A stretch of 64,000 bases of DNA from Cherax quadricarinatus. Lineage: Eukaryota; Arthropoda; Malacostraca; Decapoda; Parastacidae. The translations under genes and the position numbers were made by a program. Of this stretch, positions 45,175 to 55,859 are shown in pieces (position 1 is the first letter of the stretch; each line of letters starts with the position of its first letter). A model generated the notes under the pieces. The model searched no databases. It was given only the letters and a program-made list of their open reading frames with translations, and had not been told where the DNA came from. The stretch spans positions 10,515,628 through 10,579,627 of the forward strand of contig NC_091382.1 in assembly GCF_038502225.1 (NCBI RefSeq). Reading direction: 5' to 3'.

Positions 45175-47937
45175 CCTGGTACTGCTGGCCTGCAGCATTA
45201 GTACTGCTGGCCTACAACACTGGTACTGCTGGGCTACAACAGTGGTACTGTTGGCCAACAACAGTGATACTGCTGGCCTACAACAGTAGTGCTGCTGGCC
45301 TATTACAGTAGTACTGCTGGCCTACGACAGTGGTACTGCTGGCGTACAACAGTAGTACTGCTGGCCTACAACAGTGGTACTGTTGGCCTACAACAGTGAT
45401 ACTGCTGGCCTACAACAGTAGTGCTGCTGGCCTACGACAGTGGTACTGCTGGCCTTCAGCAGTAGTACTGCTGGCCTACAACAGTAGTACTGCTGGCCTA
45501 CAACAGTGGTACTGTTGGCCTACAACAGTAGTGCTGCTGGCCTACGACAGTGGTACTGCTGGCCTACAACAGTGCTGGTCTACAACAGTGGTACTGCTGG
45601 CCTGCAACAGTGGTACTGCTGGCCTGCAACAGTAGTACTGCTGGCCTACAAGAGTGGTACTGCTGGCCTACAACAGTGATACTGCTGGCCTACAACAGTA
45701 GTACTGCTGGCCTACAACAGTGGTACTGCTGGCCTGCAGCAGTAGTACTGCTGGCCTACAACACTGGTACTGCTGGCCTACAACACTGGTACTGCTGGCC
45801 TGCAGCAGTAGTACTGCTGGACTACAAGAGTGGTACTGCTGGTCTACAACAGTGTTATTTTTGCCCTACAACAGTAGTGCTGCTGGCCTTCAACAGTAGT
45901 ACTGCTGGCCTACAACAGTGGTACTGCTGGCCTGCAACAGTGGTACTGTACTGCTGGCCTGCAACAGTGGTACTGCTGGCCTGCAACAGTGGTACTGCTG
46001 GCCTACAACAGTGGTACTGCTGGCCTGCAACAGTGGTACTGCTGGCCTACAACAGTGGTGCCGCTGGCCTACAACAGTGGTACCACTGGCCTACAACAGT
46101 GATACTGCTGGCCTACAACAGTAGTACTGCTAGCCTACAAGAGTGGTACTGCTGGTCTACAACAGTGGCACTGCTGGCCTGCAACAGTGGTACTGCTGGC
46201 CTGCAACAGTGGTACTGCTGGCCTACAACAGTGGTACTGCTGGCCTGCAACAGTGGTACTGCTGGCCTGCAACAGTGGTACTGCTGGCCTGCAACAGTGG
46301 TACTGCTGGCATACAACAGTGGTACTGCTGGCCTGCAGCAGTAGTACTGCTGGCCTACAACAGTAGTACTGCTAGCCTACAAGAGTGGTACTGCTGGCCT
46401 GCAGCAGTAGTGCTGTTGGCCTACAACAGTGGTACTGCTGGCCTACAACAGTAGTGCTGTTGGCCTACAACAGTAGTACTGCTGGCCTACAACAGTAGTA
46501 CTGCTAGCCTACAACAGTGGTACTGCTGGCCTACAACAGTAGTGCTGCTGGCCTACGACAGTGGTACTACTGGCCTGCAGCAGTAGTTCTGCTGGCCTAC
46601 AACAGTAGTACTGCTAGCCTACAAGAGTAGTACTGCTGGTCTACAACAGTGGTACTGCTGGCCTACAACAATAGTACTGATGCCTACAACAGTAGTACAG
46701 CTGGCCTACAACAGTAGTGCTGCTAGCCTACAAGAATGGTACTGCTGGTCTACAACAGTAGTACTGCTGGCATACAACAGCAGTACTGCTAGCCTACAAG
46801 AGTTATACTGCTGGTCTACAACAGTGGTACTGCTGGCCTACAACAGTAGTGCTGCTGGCCTACAACAGTAGTGCTGCTAGCCTACAAGAATGGTACTGCT
46901 GGTCTACAACAGTAGTACTGCTGGCATACAACAGCAGTACTGCTAGCCTACAACAGTGATACTGCTGGCCTACAAGAGTGGTACTGCTGGTCTACAACAG
47001 TGGTACTGTTGGCCTACAACAATAGTACTGATGCCTACAACAGTAGTACAGCAGTAGTACTGATAGCCTACAGGAGTGTTACTGCTGGCCTACAACAGTA
47101 GTACTGCTGACCTACAACAGTAGTACTGATGAGTGGTACTGCTGGCCTACAACAGTAGTACTGCTGGCCTACAACAGTAGTACTGCTGGCCTACAACAGT
47201 AGTACTGAGCGCCTACAGGAGTGGTACTGCTGGCCTACAACAGTAGTACTGCTGGCCTACAACAGTAGTACTGATAGCCTACAACAGTAGTACAGCTGGC
47301 CTACAACAGTAGTACTGAGAGCCTACAGGAGTGGTACTGCTGGCCTACAACAGTAGTACTGATAGCCTACAGGAGTGGTACTGCTGGCCTACAACAGTAG
47401 TACTGCTGGCCTACAACAGTAGTACTGCTGGCCTACAACAGTAGTATTGCTGGCCTACAACAGTAGTACTGAGAGCCTACAGGAGTGGTACTGCTGGCCT
47501 ACAACAGTAGTACTGATAGCCTACAGGAGTGGTACTGCTGGCCTACAACAGTAGTACTGCTGGTCTACAACAGTAGTACTGATAGCCTACAGGAGTGGTA
47601 CTGCTGGCCTACAACAGTAGTACTGCTGGCCTACAACAGTAGTACTGAGAGCCTGCAGGAGTGGTACTGCTGGCCTACAACAGTAGTACTGAGAGCCTGC
47701 AGGAGTGGTACTGCTGGCCTACAACAGTAGTACTGATAGCCTACAGGAGTGGTACTGCTGGCCTCCAACAGTAGTACTGCTGACCTACAACAGTCGGACT
47801 GAGAGCCTACAGGAGTCGTACTGCTGGCCTACAACAGTAGTACTGAGAGCCTACAGGAGTGGTACTGCTGGCCTACAACAGTAGTACTGAGAGCCTGCAG
47901 GAGTGGTGCTGCTGGCCTACAACAGTAGCACTGGAGC
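45175..47937. repeat. 22-bp minisatellite array, about 125 units
   Basis: Unit TACTGCTGGCCTACAACAGT plus two bases (AG or GG). Subtypes cluster: CCTGCAACAG (45900-46320), AGCCTACAAGAG (46370-46990), and AGCCTACAGGAG alternating with standard units (47060-47920). Frames (three units make 22 codons) are spurious. Confidence 0.96.
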
Positions 47938-48217
47938 TCGACAAATAGGAGTGTGTCCTTGTGAGTGTTGCACACTGTTACTAACAGAGTCTGCATTGTT
48001 GCTGTGCAAGCAGTAATGCCATCGGTGAGACTAAGATGGTTGGTAAAATCTCTAACTTTGCAGACTCTGACATATATATTTTTTATTACATCATCGCTGG
48101 TGTGTCGTACGTGCTGTTGACATCTGATACAGACTGAGCTCAAGAGTTGAATAACTTCACAAACTTTGAGTCTACGACTTAAATTAATAGGTCTGCTCCT
48201 CTCAGGGATATCTGTAA

Positions 48218-48219
<2 letters not shown>

Positions 48220-48250
<31 letters not shown>

Positions 48251-48390
48251 CTTTATGTCTGCCAGTACACGATACAGCAGTTCAATAGCACCATTATCAT
48301 ATATAATACACACAACACCAGTGGAATACACACAGCACCAGTACAATACACACAACACCAGTGCAATACACACAGCACCACTTTAACGTA
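48220..48390. repeat. AAT microsatellite and 19-bp minisatellite
   Basis: (AAT)n at 48220-48251. Then about four copies of CAATACACACAGCACCAGT at 48303-48385. Confidence 0.9.
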
Positions 48391-49417
48391 CACAACATCT
48401 CTACAATATTTATGCAGATCACAGCTTATAGCTGACGTCAGTGACATACTATACAGAATGTTGAGAAATGGGTTTACCAACTAAGATATAATTTATAATT
48501 TTTAAATATAGGGAACACTTAGCTGATAAAAGACAGCAAATCGTCTACACAGCCGCCCCTGCAGACGAGGTCTTGAATTGTTGTCATGATCATCTCTCAA
48601 CGGGCTGGAATAGATCATATTATGTAAACAATAAATTACCCCTAGGGGGTGTTATGTCAGCATATTTCATTCACTGATGGCTGACAAACTTACTTGTGTG
48701 GACTCAAAAGTCCGCACCTAACTGCCGACTATAGGTTGATTACAAACTCCTTGCGACTCAAGAACTGCGCAGTCCCCCGTACTACAAGAAATTCGTAACC
48801 TACCTTGCTCTTGTAGCGTGAGCTATGGTGTTCTTCACACCTTCGACAGGTATCGGTGACTTGATAGAAGCTGAAGTGTCCTTGGATGTCCACGTCTTCC
48901 ATAGTCTAGGAATACGCACACTGGTACACTATGTTCCACAAGATTTGTCTTTATTGTTCACAATCTTATCACTAAAGAAGCTGATCACACTTCTCTTAAG
49001 TGTTTATTGTGTTTTATGAGACACTTTGTTCACACTAACGCACAGATCGTTCTTTGTTGGTTATCCTGGCGTCAGTGTCACTCTCAGTAGAGTCAAAAGT
49101 AATCTGAAGACGCCACAATGCCCCACGCCGTCACTGCCCCCAGCACAAAGGAAAAGCTGACCTAGTACTTTTTGCTTCCTTGCCACTTCCTCGATGAAGC
49201 AAAGCAGGTTTGATTCTTGCTGTCTTAAGCATAGACAACAATGTACACTATCTTTACCATGGTAATAAAGTGGGAGCAGGATTTTCCTTATTTGTCCTGC
49301 TAAGGTAAGAGAAGAACTGTCTTTTATTAAGCTACAGTTTACAACACAGGACCGCAACGAGCGTCGAGCCACGTCACATACTGGTACTGCATCTGGGATC
49401 AATTACTCGCTGTAGCA
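48391..49417. other. Unique-looking region, no supported gene
   Basis: The longest frame is 113 codons on minus (49061-49402) with Cys-rich and Leu-rich parts, but no recognisable domain, splice context or homologue that I can name. I do not call it a gene. Confidence 0.4.
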
Positions 49418-49710
49418 GTAAACAAGATGCTTGCCCCTTCTGAGGGGGCTGGGCCCCTCAGGGCTGAAAGGGGCTGATAACCCCCTTCTGGAGAAAATTT
49501 CTCCACACAGAAAGCCCCTGGGTATGTAGAACATTTCTTGAAACTTGGGTTAATTTTGTCCCCAGGATGCGACCCACACCAGTCTACTAACACCCGGGTA
49601 CCTACTAACTGTTAGGTGAACTGGGATAGCAGGTGTCTTAAGGATATACGCCCAATGTTTCCATCCGTACCGGGAATCGATCCACGGACACTCAATGTGT
49701 GAGTTGAGTA
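49418..49710 (-). mobile_element. tRNA-like SINE
   Basis: Minus strand: tRNA-like head with GGATCGATTCCCGG (B box, about 49672-49685), the shared body GTTAGTAGACTGGTGTGGG and CGCATCCTGGG, then a 3' part with AGGGGCTTTCTGTGTGG. Another subfamily of the 10257/14673/53805 SINE group. Confidence 0.7.
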
Positions 49711-49834
49711 CGCTAACTGAACACATCTCTTTATAAAAAGTATGTTGATCATACCAGCGGTGGAACAAGATATATCAGAACTGAGTCTGGCATTTGGATT
49801 AACCAAGATTTTTTCTTAAGAAACAAAACAGTGG

Positions 49835-49940
49835 GTCTCAGCGACACTATTGTTTGTAAATGATTGATAAAGTTCCTGGAGAGCGAAACGTTGCCACAAT
49901 AAAATGTCACATTAGTTGCACTTGTGTTCTTGTACCGAAC
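49835..49940 (+). repeat. FB-C foldback arm
   Basis: TTGATAA, then a stem GTTC-CTGGA-GAGC, then GAAACGTTGCC, CAATAAAATG and GTTGCACTTGTGTTC. This is the FB-C version of the arm found as a full palindrome at 54322-54482. The A residue at hammerhead position 8 would be expected to abolish cleavage. Confidence 0.6.
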
Positions 49941-50099
49941 ATGATAAAGACAGAGAGGAACTGTTTCATAATGTATGTTGTGAACCACTGAACCTACAAA
50001 AGTTCCTGCCAGAGGCACCATACAGCTCTGAAATCGAACTGGAGAAATTTTCAAAAATGTTTAAATATCGTACACGAGCCTTAACTATGACTGAATTTT

Positions 50100-50195
50100 A
50101 AAACTAACAACGCAGTGTGTTAACGCACTGGCCCGTGACTTTCTGAACTCGCTTGCCGTGGGTTCAAACCCCACCCGTTCCATGATATATTAGCT
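50100..50195 (+). mobile_element. tRNA-like SINE fragment
   Basis: Contains TGTTAACGCACTGGCC and B box GGGTTCAAACCCCACCC, ending CCATGATATAT. It is the plus-strand counterpart of the fragments at 3178, 12571 and 13612. Confidence 0.55.
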
Positions 50196-50269
50196 GCCGT
50201 AGTCCATATAGCATTACAGATGATTACATAAATAACAACTGAGTCCAATTAACTATGTTGGACCACATG

Positions 50270-51000
50270 AGTACATACCAGCCAAGTACCAGTGAGAGTT
50301 TAAACTAGGTGACACCAGATGTCCAGACCAACACAAGTACCAGCGAGAGTTTAAACTAGGTAACACCAGATGTCCAGACCAACACAAGTACCAGTGAGAG
50401 TTTAAACTAGGTAACACCAGATGTCCAGACCAACACAAGTACCAGTGAGAGTTTAAACTAGGTAACACCAGATGTCCAGACCAACACAAGTACCAGCGAG
50501 AGTTTAAACTAGGTAACACCAGATGTCCAGACCAACACAAGTACCAGTGAGAGTTTAAACTAGGTAACACCAGATGTCCAGACCAACACAAGTACCAGCG
50601 AGAGTTTAAACTAGGTAACACCAGATGTCCAGACCAACACAAGTACCAGCGAGAGTTTAAACTAGGTAACACCAGATGTCCAGACCAACACAAGTACCAG
50701 CGAGAGTTTAAACTAGGTGACACCAGATGTCCAGACCAACACAAGTACCAGCGAGAGTTTAAACTAGGTGACACCAGATGTCCAGACCAACACAAGTACC
50801 AGCGAGAGTTTAAACTAAGTAACACCAGATGTCCAGACCAACACAAGTACCAGCGAGAGTTTAAACTAGTTAACACCAGATGTCCAGACCAACACAAGTA
50901 CCAGCGAGAGTTTAAACTAGGTAACACCAGATGTCCAGACCAACACAAGTACCAGCGAGAGTTTAAACTAGGTAACACCAGATGTCCAGACCAACACAGT
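50270..51000. repeat. 51-bp minisatellite array, about 14 units
   Basis: The unit includes GTACCAGCGAGAGTTTAAAC and CACCAGATGTCCAGACCAAC. GTTTAAAC is palindromic. Very low divergence (GGTAAC / GGTGAC and AGCGAG / AGTGAG variants). The 251-codon minus frame is a period artefact (51 bases make 17 codons). Confidence 0.97.
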
Positions 51001-51169
51001 TCGCCCATGAACGAACCAATTATATGATATATATGTTACGCTTTACCCTCTACAAGTCTTCTCTACATTAACAATTAAGTTAATCGAAACACTGTTTGAT
51101 TTAAGTCACAACTCCCATGATTAAAAACTCTCTTATCACCTCCCAAAATCTCTGCCTACACTTCTCTCT

Positions 51170-51680
51170 TTCCAGCTGCTGGAACTCTTATGGTATTTTC
51201 CAGCTGCTGGAACTCTTATGGTATTTTCCAGCTGCTGGAACTCTTATGGTATTTTCCAGCTGCTGGAACTCTTATGGTATTTTCCAGCTGCTGGAACTCT
51301 TATGGTATTTTCCAGCTGCTGGAACTCTTATGGTATTTTCCAGCTGCTGGAACTCTTATGGTATTTTCCAGCTGCTGGAACTCTTATGGTATTTTCCAGC
51401 TGCTGGAACTCTTATGGTATTTTCCAGCTGCTGGAACTCTTATGGTATTTTCCAGCTGCTGGAACTCTTATGGTATTTTCCAGCTGCTGGAACTCTTATG
51501 GTATTTTCCAGCTGCTGGAACTCTTATGGTATTTTCCAGCTGCTGGAACTCCTATGGTATTTTCCAGCTGCTGGAACTCTTATGGTATTTTCCAGCTGCT
51601 GGAACTCTTATGGTATTTTCCAGCTGCTGGAACTCTTATGGTATTTTCCAGCTTCTGGAACTCTTATGGTATTCCAGTTT
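51170..51680. repeat. 28-bp minisatellite array, about 18 units
   Basis: The unit contains CCAGCTGCTGGAACTC and TTATGGTATTTT. Units are almost identical. CCAGCTGCTGG holds the palindrome CAGCTG. All plus frames are open. Confidence 0.97.
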
Positions 51681-51756
51681 TCACAAAAACTTCACTGTTT
51701 TCCATACAATTCTTGAAATTAAATACTTAATCCCTTCTTCCTTTGTATTGTTGGTG

Positions 51757-51772
51757 GTAATAATAATAATAA

Positions 51773-51839
<67 letters not shown>

Positions 51840-51840
51840 T
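51757..51840. repeat. AAT microsatellite
   Basis: (AAT)n, about 80 bases with one AAAT interruption. Confidence 0.97.
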
Positions 51841-52267
51841 CATCACTGTTACTATGTTTATAACTATTAATAATTAATATTCTTGGTAATAGTACAAATG
51901 TAGTATTTTTTAAGATATTAAAAAATATTTATTTTATGGCATGTGTTTTTTAAGCATTATTAGCATATAAAAACCCAAAAGAGGTTTTAAAACAGTTGTT
52001 AATGCCAATAAAAACTATCCATACTCTATCACTACACTAGTTCCAATGGAATTTGTTTACGAGTTATGGAAAAAATGAGAAATAATTGTATATATATGTG
52101 AGCTTCTGTAGGATTACTACATAATAAGAGTTGCGAATACCATCTGTAATACCAACAGTGGAAACGAGGGTTGTAATCAGGTTGAGTTGAGTCAGTCATC
52201 ATAGTTGATGTTGTGTCACTGTGAGCGGTCTCCTCCATGACCAATCTGCTCTAATGTGTGCACACAC

Positions 52268-52273
52268 TCTGTC

Positions 52274-52313
<40 letters not shown>

Positions 52314-52340
52314 TGTCTTCCTCTCTCTCTCTCACACACA

Positions 52341-52388
<48 letters not shown>

Positions 52389-52407
52389 TACACACACACT
52401 GTCTTCC

Positions 52408-52443
<36 letters not shown>

Positions 52444-52450
52444 TGTCTTC

Positions 52451-52493
<43 letters not shown>
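52268..52493. repeat. CT/CA compound microsatellite
   Basis: Alternating (CT)n and (CA)n blocks with a recurrent CTGTCTTCCT spacer (four times), so it is also a larger-scale repeat. Confidence 0.95.
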
Positions 52494-52497
<4 letters not shown>

Positions 52498-52779
52498 CCC
52501 CTACAACCACATATTGCTAAGTACACACAACAGGCCAAGTGCCTTTAACATACTGTAAATAACCTGGTGTAATACATTACTGGTGGATATCAATGTCAAG
52601 GATATATACACTCAGTGGCCTCTTCACTAGGTGCATCTACATACCTGCTCGTTAATGCAAATATCTAATCAGAATCACGTGGCAATACCTCAATGTCTAA
52701 AATATTGTAGACATGGTCAAGAAGTTCAATTGTTGTTCAGAATGAACACTAGAATGTTCTTTGACTGTGGAATGATTGT

Positions 52780-52911
52780 TGAAGAATGAGACACTTGTGC
52801 AACATTCGGAAATCTTTCTAATGAAACGTTTCGCCAGCCAGTGGCTTCTTCAGTTCATTACAGAGAATAAGAGTGGAAGATGAGGAGTTTGAGGTAATCT
52901 GTCCCTCAGCC
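52780..52911 (-). mobile_element. FB-A single-arm unit inserted in the Tc1-like remnant
   Basis: Only one arm is present. Minus sense: core CTGAAGA (52847-52853), stem GCCA-CTGG-CTGGC-like, GAAACG (52827-52832), then TTTCATTAG. TAATGA upstream of the core pairs perfectly with TCATTA after GTT (6 bp, with one A bulged). It shows that a monomer can be inserted without its inverted partner. The duplication is unclear. Confidence 0.7.
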
Positions 52912-53416
52912 AGATAGGGCATTTTGAGTAACTCAGAAACTGGTGACCTGCGATTTTCAAGCATAAGTCACTAGAGTACACAGAGAATGACGTAAAAACA
53001 CAAAATATCCAGTGAGCGGCAGTTCTGTAGGCGAAAACGTCTTGATAACAACAGACGTCAGAGGAGAATGACCAGATTGGTTCAAACTGACAAGGAGACA
53101 GTAACTTAAAAAACCACGCATGACAACAGTTGAATGCAGAAGAGCATCTCTGAATACACAACACATCGAATCTTGAAGTGGATTGACTAAAGTAGCTACA
53201 GACCACATCGGGTTCCACTCCTGTCAACTAAGAGGAAGAAGTTGAAGCTACAGTGGGCACAGGACCATCAAAATTGAACAGTTGAAGATTGAAAAAATGT
53301 CGCCTGGTCTGGCGATTCGCGATTTCTGTTGCGACATGTAGATTGTAAGGTCAGAATTTAGCATAAACAACATGAATCCATAGATTCATTCTGCCTTGTG
53401 TCAACTGTTCCGGCTG

Positions 53417-53486
53417 GTGGTGATGATGATGGTGATGATGGCGATGATGATAGTGATGATGATAGTGATGATGATGGTGGTGGTGT
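53417..53486. repeat. GAT/GGT triplet expansion in the transposase remnant
   Basis: GATGATGGTGATGATGGCG-type repeats lie where related elements have a short run of Gly codons (GGTGGTGGT). The expansion keeps triplet period, followed by TGGTGGTGGTGTAATAGTG. Confidence 0.85.
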
Positions 53487-53596
53487 AATAGTGGGGGAAT
53501 ATTTTCCTGCCACACATTATTTCCCATAATACCAACCGAGCATCGTTTAAATGCGACAACCTACATGAGTTGATATTCCATAATTTTTAGAGTCCT

Positions 53597-53722
53597 GCTA
53601 AGCCAGTGGAAGGCCTCGATCAGATGACCAAAAGCTCCAGCTACAGGTCATCATATGACTAAGACCCGTGTCAGGAAACACATGTCCTGTGTCCTGACCA
53701 ATTATACCTAACTTAACCTCTC
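53597..53722 (+). repeat. Short interspersed repeat with CCTAA-like tail, copy 2
   Basis: AAGCCAGTGGAAGGCCTCG, CATATGACTAAGACCCGTG and the AGGAAACACATGTCCTG hairpin region as in 11026-11130. The tail is only TACCTAACTTAACC. Confidence 0.75.
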
Positions 53723-53804
53723 TTAATGTGCTGAGAGCAGCAGTGTACACACACTTTAAGGATGTATATCTCGCTAAACACTAATACATTCTTATACTTT
53801 GCGT

Positions 53805-54066
53805 TATACAGGCTCTGGTGGCCTGGTGGTTAACGCTCTCGCTTCACACGGCGAGGGCCTGGGTTCGATTCCCAGCCAGAGTAGAAACATTGGACGTGTT
53901 TCTTTCCACCTGTTGTCTATGTTCCCCATCAGTAAAATGGGTACCTGGGTGTTAGTCGACTGGTGTGGGTCGCATCCTGAGACACTGACCTAAGGAGGCC
54001 TGGTCACAGACCGGGCCGCGGGGGCGTTGACCCCCGGAACTCTCTCCAGATAAACTCCAGATAATC
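53805..54066 (+). mobile_element. tRNA(Val-CAC-like)-derived SINE
   Basis: Nearly identical to 10257-10515: acceptor pairing GCTCTGG / CCAGAGT, TTCACACGG anticodon region, GGGTTCGATTCCC, shared body, 3' CTCTCCAGATAA. Low divergence suggests recent activity. Confidence 0.88.
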
Positions 54067-54068
54067 AA

Positions 54069-54204
54069 TATGCAAAATAACCACAGTGAAAAAATAAGTG
54101 ACATTTCAAGGACTCTCGTGATTTCTCACAATATCAAGGATAATGTGAGAAGTCACGAAAGCGCCTGGAATTTCTCTATTTTTTAAGAGTGGTTATTCTG
54201 CATA
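54069..54204. repeat. Foldback element, family FB-D
   Basis: The ends TGCAAAATAACCAC and GTGGTTATTCTGCA are inverted. The inner CTCGTGATTTCTCACA and TGTGAGAAGTCACGAAAG are also inverted around a short loop (ATATCAAGGATAA). The whole is one imperfect hairpin of about 136 bases. No coding capacity. Confidence 0.7.
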
Positions 54205-54321
54205 ATGTGATATCACCTGTTTACTGTGATCTTATTGCAGTAATTCCTTTAAGAATAGAATTAGCTCACTCACTTAAGAATTCATACAAATATGAGAATC
54301 TATGATTCGCACACATATGAT

Positions 54322-54482
54322 GTTAGGTAAATGAACACAGATGCAACTAATGTGGCATTTTATAGTAGGAACGTTTCGCTCACCAGGAACTTTGTCAAGC
54401 TGTACAGACCTGACAAAGTCGTGAGCGAAACGTTGCCCTACAAAATGTGATTTTAGTTGTATCTGTGTCCATTTGCCTAACA
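54322..54482. mobile_element. FB-C foldback element, complete palindrome
   Basis: The ends GTTAGGTAAATG and CATTTGCCTAAC are inverted. The arms carry ACACAGATGCAACTAATG and its mirror, and both have GAAACGTT (one strand each) after a short stem. The loop is AGCTGTACAGA. The right arm reads CTGACAA, then AGTC-GTGAGC, then GAAACGTTGCC. Confidence 0.75.
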
Positions 54483-54544
54483 CATGGTAATTTTACCATT
54501 AATACACATATACCTACGAGTCAAAGAATATACAATAGTGATGT

Positions 54545-55625
54545 ATCGGATATCCGCATCTGCATAACATCTGCATAATTTCTCACATCCGCATCAACAT
54601 CCGCGGAACATCCCCACATTATCTCACATCCGCATCAACATCCACAGAACATCCTCACAATATCTCACATCTGCATCAACATCCGCGGAACATCCCCACA
54701 TTATCTCACATCCGCATCAACATCCACGGAACATCCTCACAATATCTCACATCCGCATCAACATCCACGGAACATCCTCACAATATCTCACATCCGCATC
54801 AACATCCGCGGAACATCCCCACAATATCTCACATCCGCATCAACATCCGCGGAACATCCCCACAATATCTCACATCCACATCAACATCCGCGGAACATCC
54901 ACACAATATCTCACATCCGCATCAACATCCGCGGAACATCCTCACAATATCTCACATCCGCATCAACATCCGCGGAACATCCCCACAATATCTCACATCC
55001 ACATCAACATCCGCGGAACATCCCCACAATATCTCACATCCGCATCAACATCTGCGAAACATCCACACAATATCTCACATCCGCATCAACATCTGCGAAA
55101 CATCCACACAATATCTCACATCCGCATCAACATCTGCAAAACATCCACACAATATCTCACATCCACATCAACATCTGCGAAACATCCACACAATATCTCA
55201 CATCCGCATCAACATCTGCAAAACATCCACACAATATCTCACATCCGCATCAACATCTGCGAAACATCCACACAATATCTCACATCCGCATCAACATCTG
55301 CAAAACATCCACACAATATCTCACATCCGCATCAACATCTGCGAAGCATCCACACAATATCTCGCATCCGCATCAACATCTGCGAAACATCCTCACAATA
55401 TCTTACATCCACATCAACATCCGCGGAACGTCCTCACAATATCTCACATCCACATCAACATCCGCGGAACATCCTCACAATATCTCACATCCACATCAAC
55501 ATCCGCGGAACATCCTCACAATATCTTACATCCACATCAACATCCGCGGAACATCCTCACAATATCTTACATCCACATCAACATCCGCAAGTAAGACATC
55601 CTCATACACATCCGCATCTGCGGAT
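54545..55625. repeat. 41-bp minisatellite array, about 26 units
   Basis: The unit joins CATCCGCATCAACATCCGCG and GAACATCCTCACAATATCTC plus A. The middle (55040-55400) uses CATCTGCGAAACATCC; the ends use the CCGCGG version. Block-wise subtypes indicate local amplification. Confidence 0.95.
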
Positions 55626-55859
55626 ATCTAAACTTTCACATCCGAATTTATACAGGTTATGAGTGTATATTATACATCCATACACACCTGTATTAATTTT
55701 CACCTTATTCTTAAAAGGATCAAAATATACTTGGCTAGTGGTGTATAGGTGACACATCCACAATGAACTTAGTTTAGTGGATAGGTTTTAAACCTAAATA
55801 AACCTAATAAACCTAACAACAGTTACAAAATACACAAAATGTGACTCCAAAAAAATCTT

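Larger units (their letters stand above)
52603..53590 (+). pseudogene. Tc1-like DNA transposon remnant
   Basis: Starts with ATACACTCAGTGGCC, the end type of a widespread Tc1/mariner-superfamily group, then 5' UTR and a decayed transposase on plus. Readable pieces are SSERQFCRRK, RQRRMTRLVQTD and, later, the region of the catalytic DDE domain. An in-frame TAA occurs soon after TRLVQ, with further shifts. It is interrupted by an FB-A unit (about 52780-52911) and a GAT-type expansion (53417-53486). The 3' end and second terminal repeat are missing. The nucleotide sequence strongly resembles Tc1-like elements I know from fish and other animals. Confidence 0.8.

Noticed and set aside
45330..47730. 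Trp/Tyr/Cys-rich repetitive frames
   Set aside because: Translation of the 22-bp minisatellite; three units make 66 bases so frames stay open by chance.
49061..49402. 113-codon minus frame as a host gene
   Set aside because: No domain, repeat link, splice signals or second evidence; length is within chance for this region.
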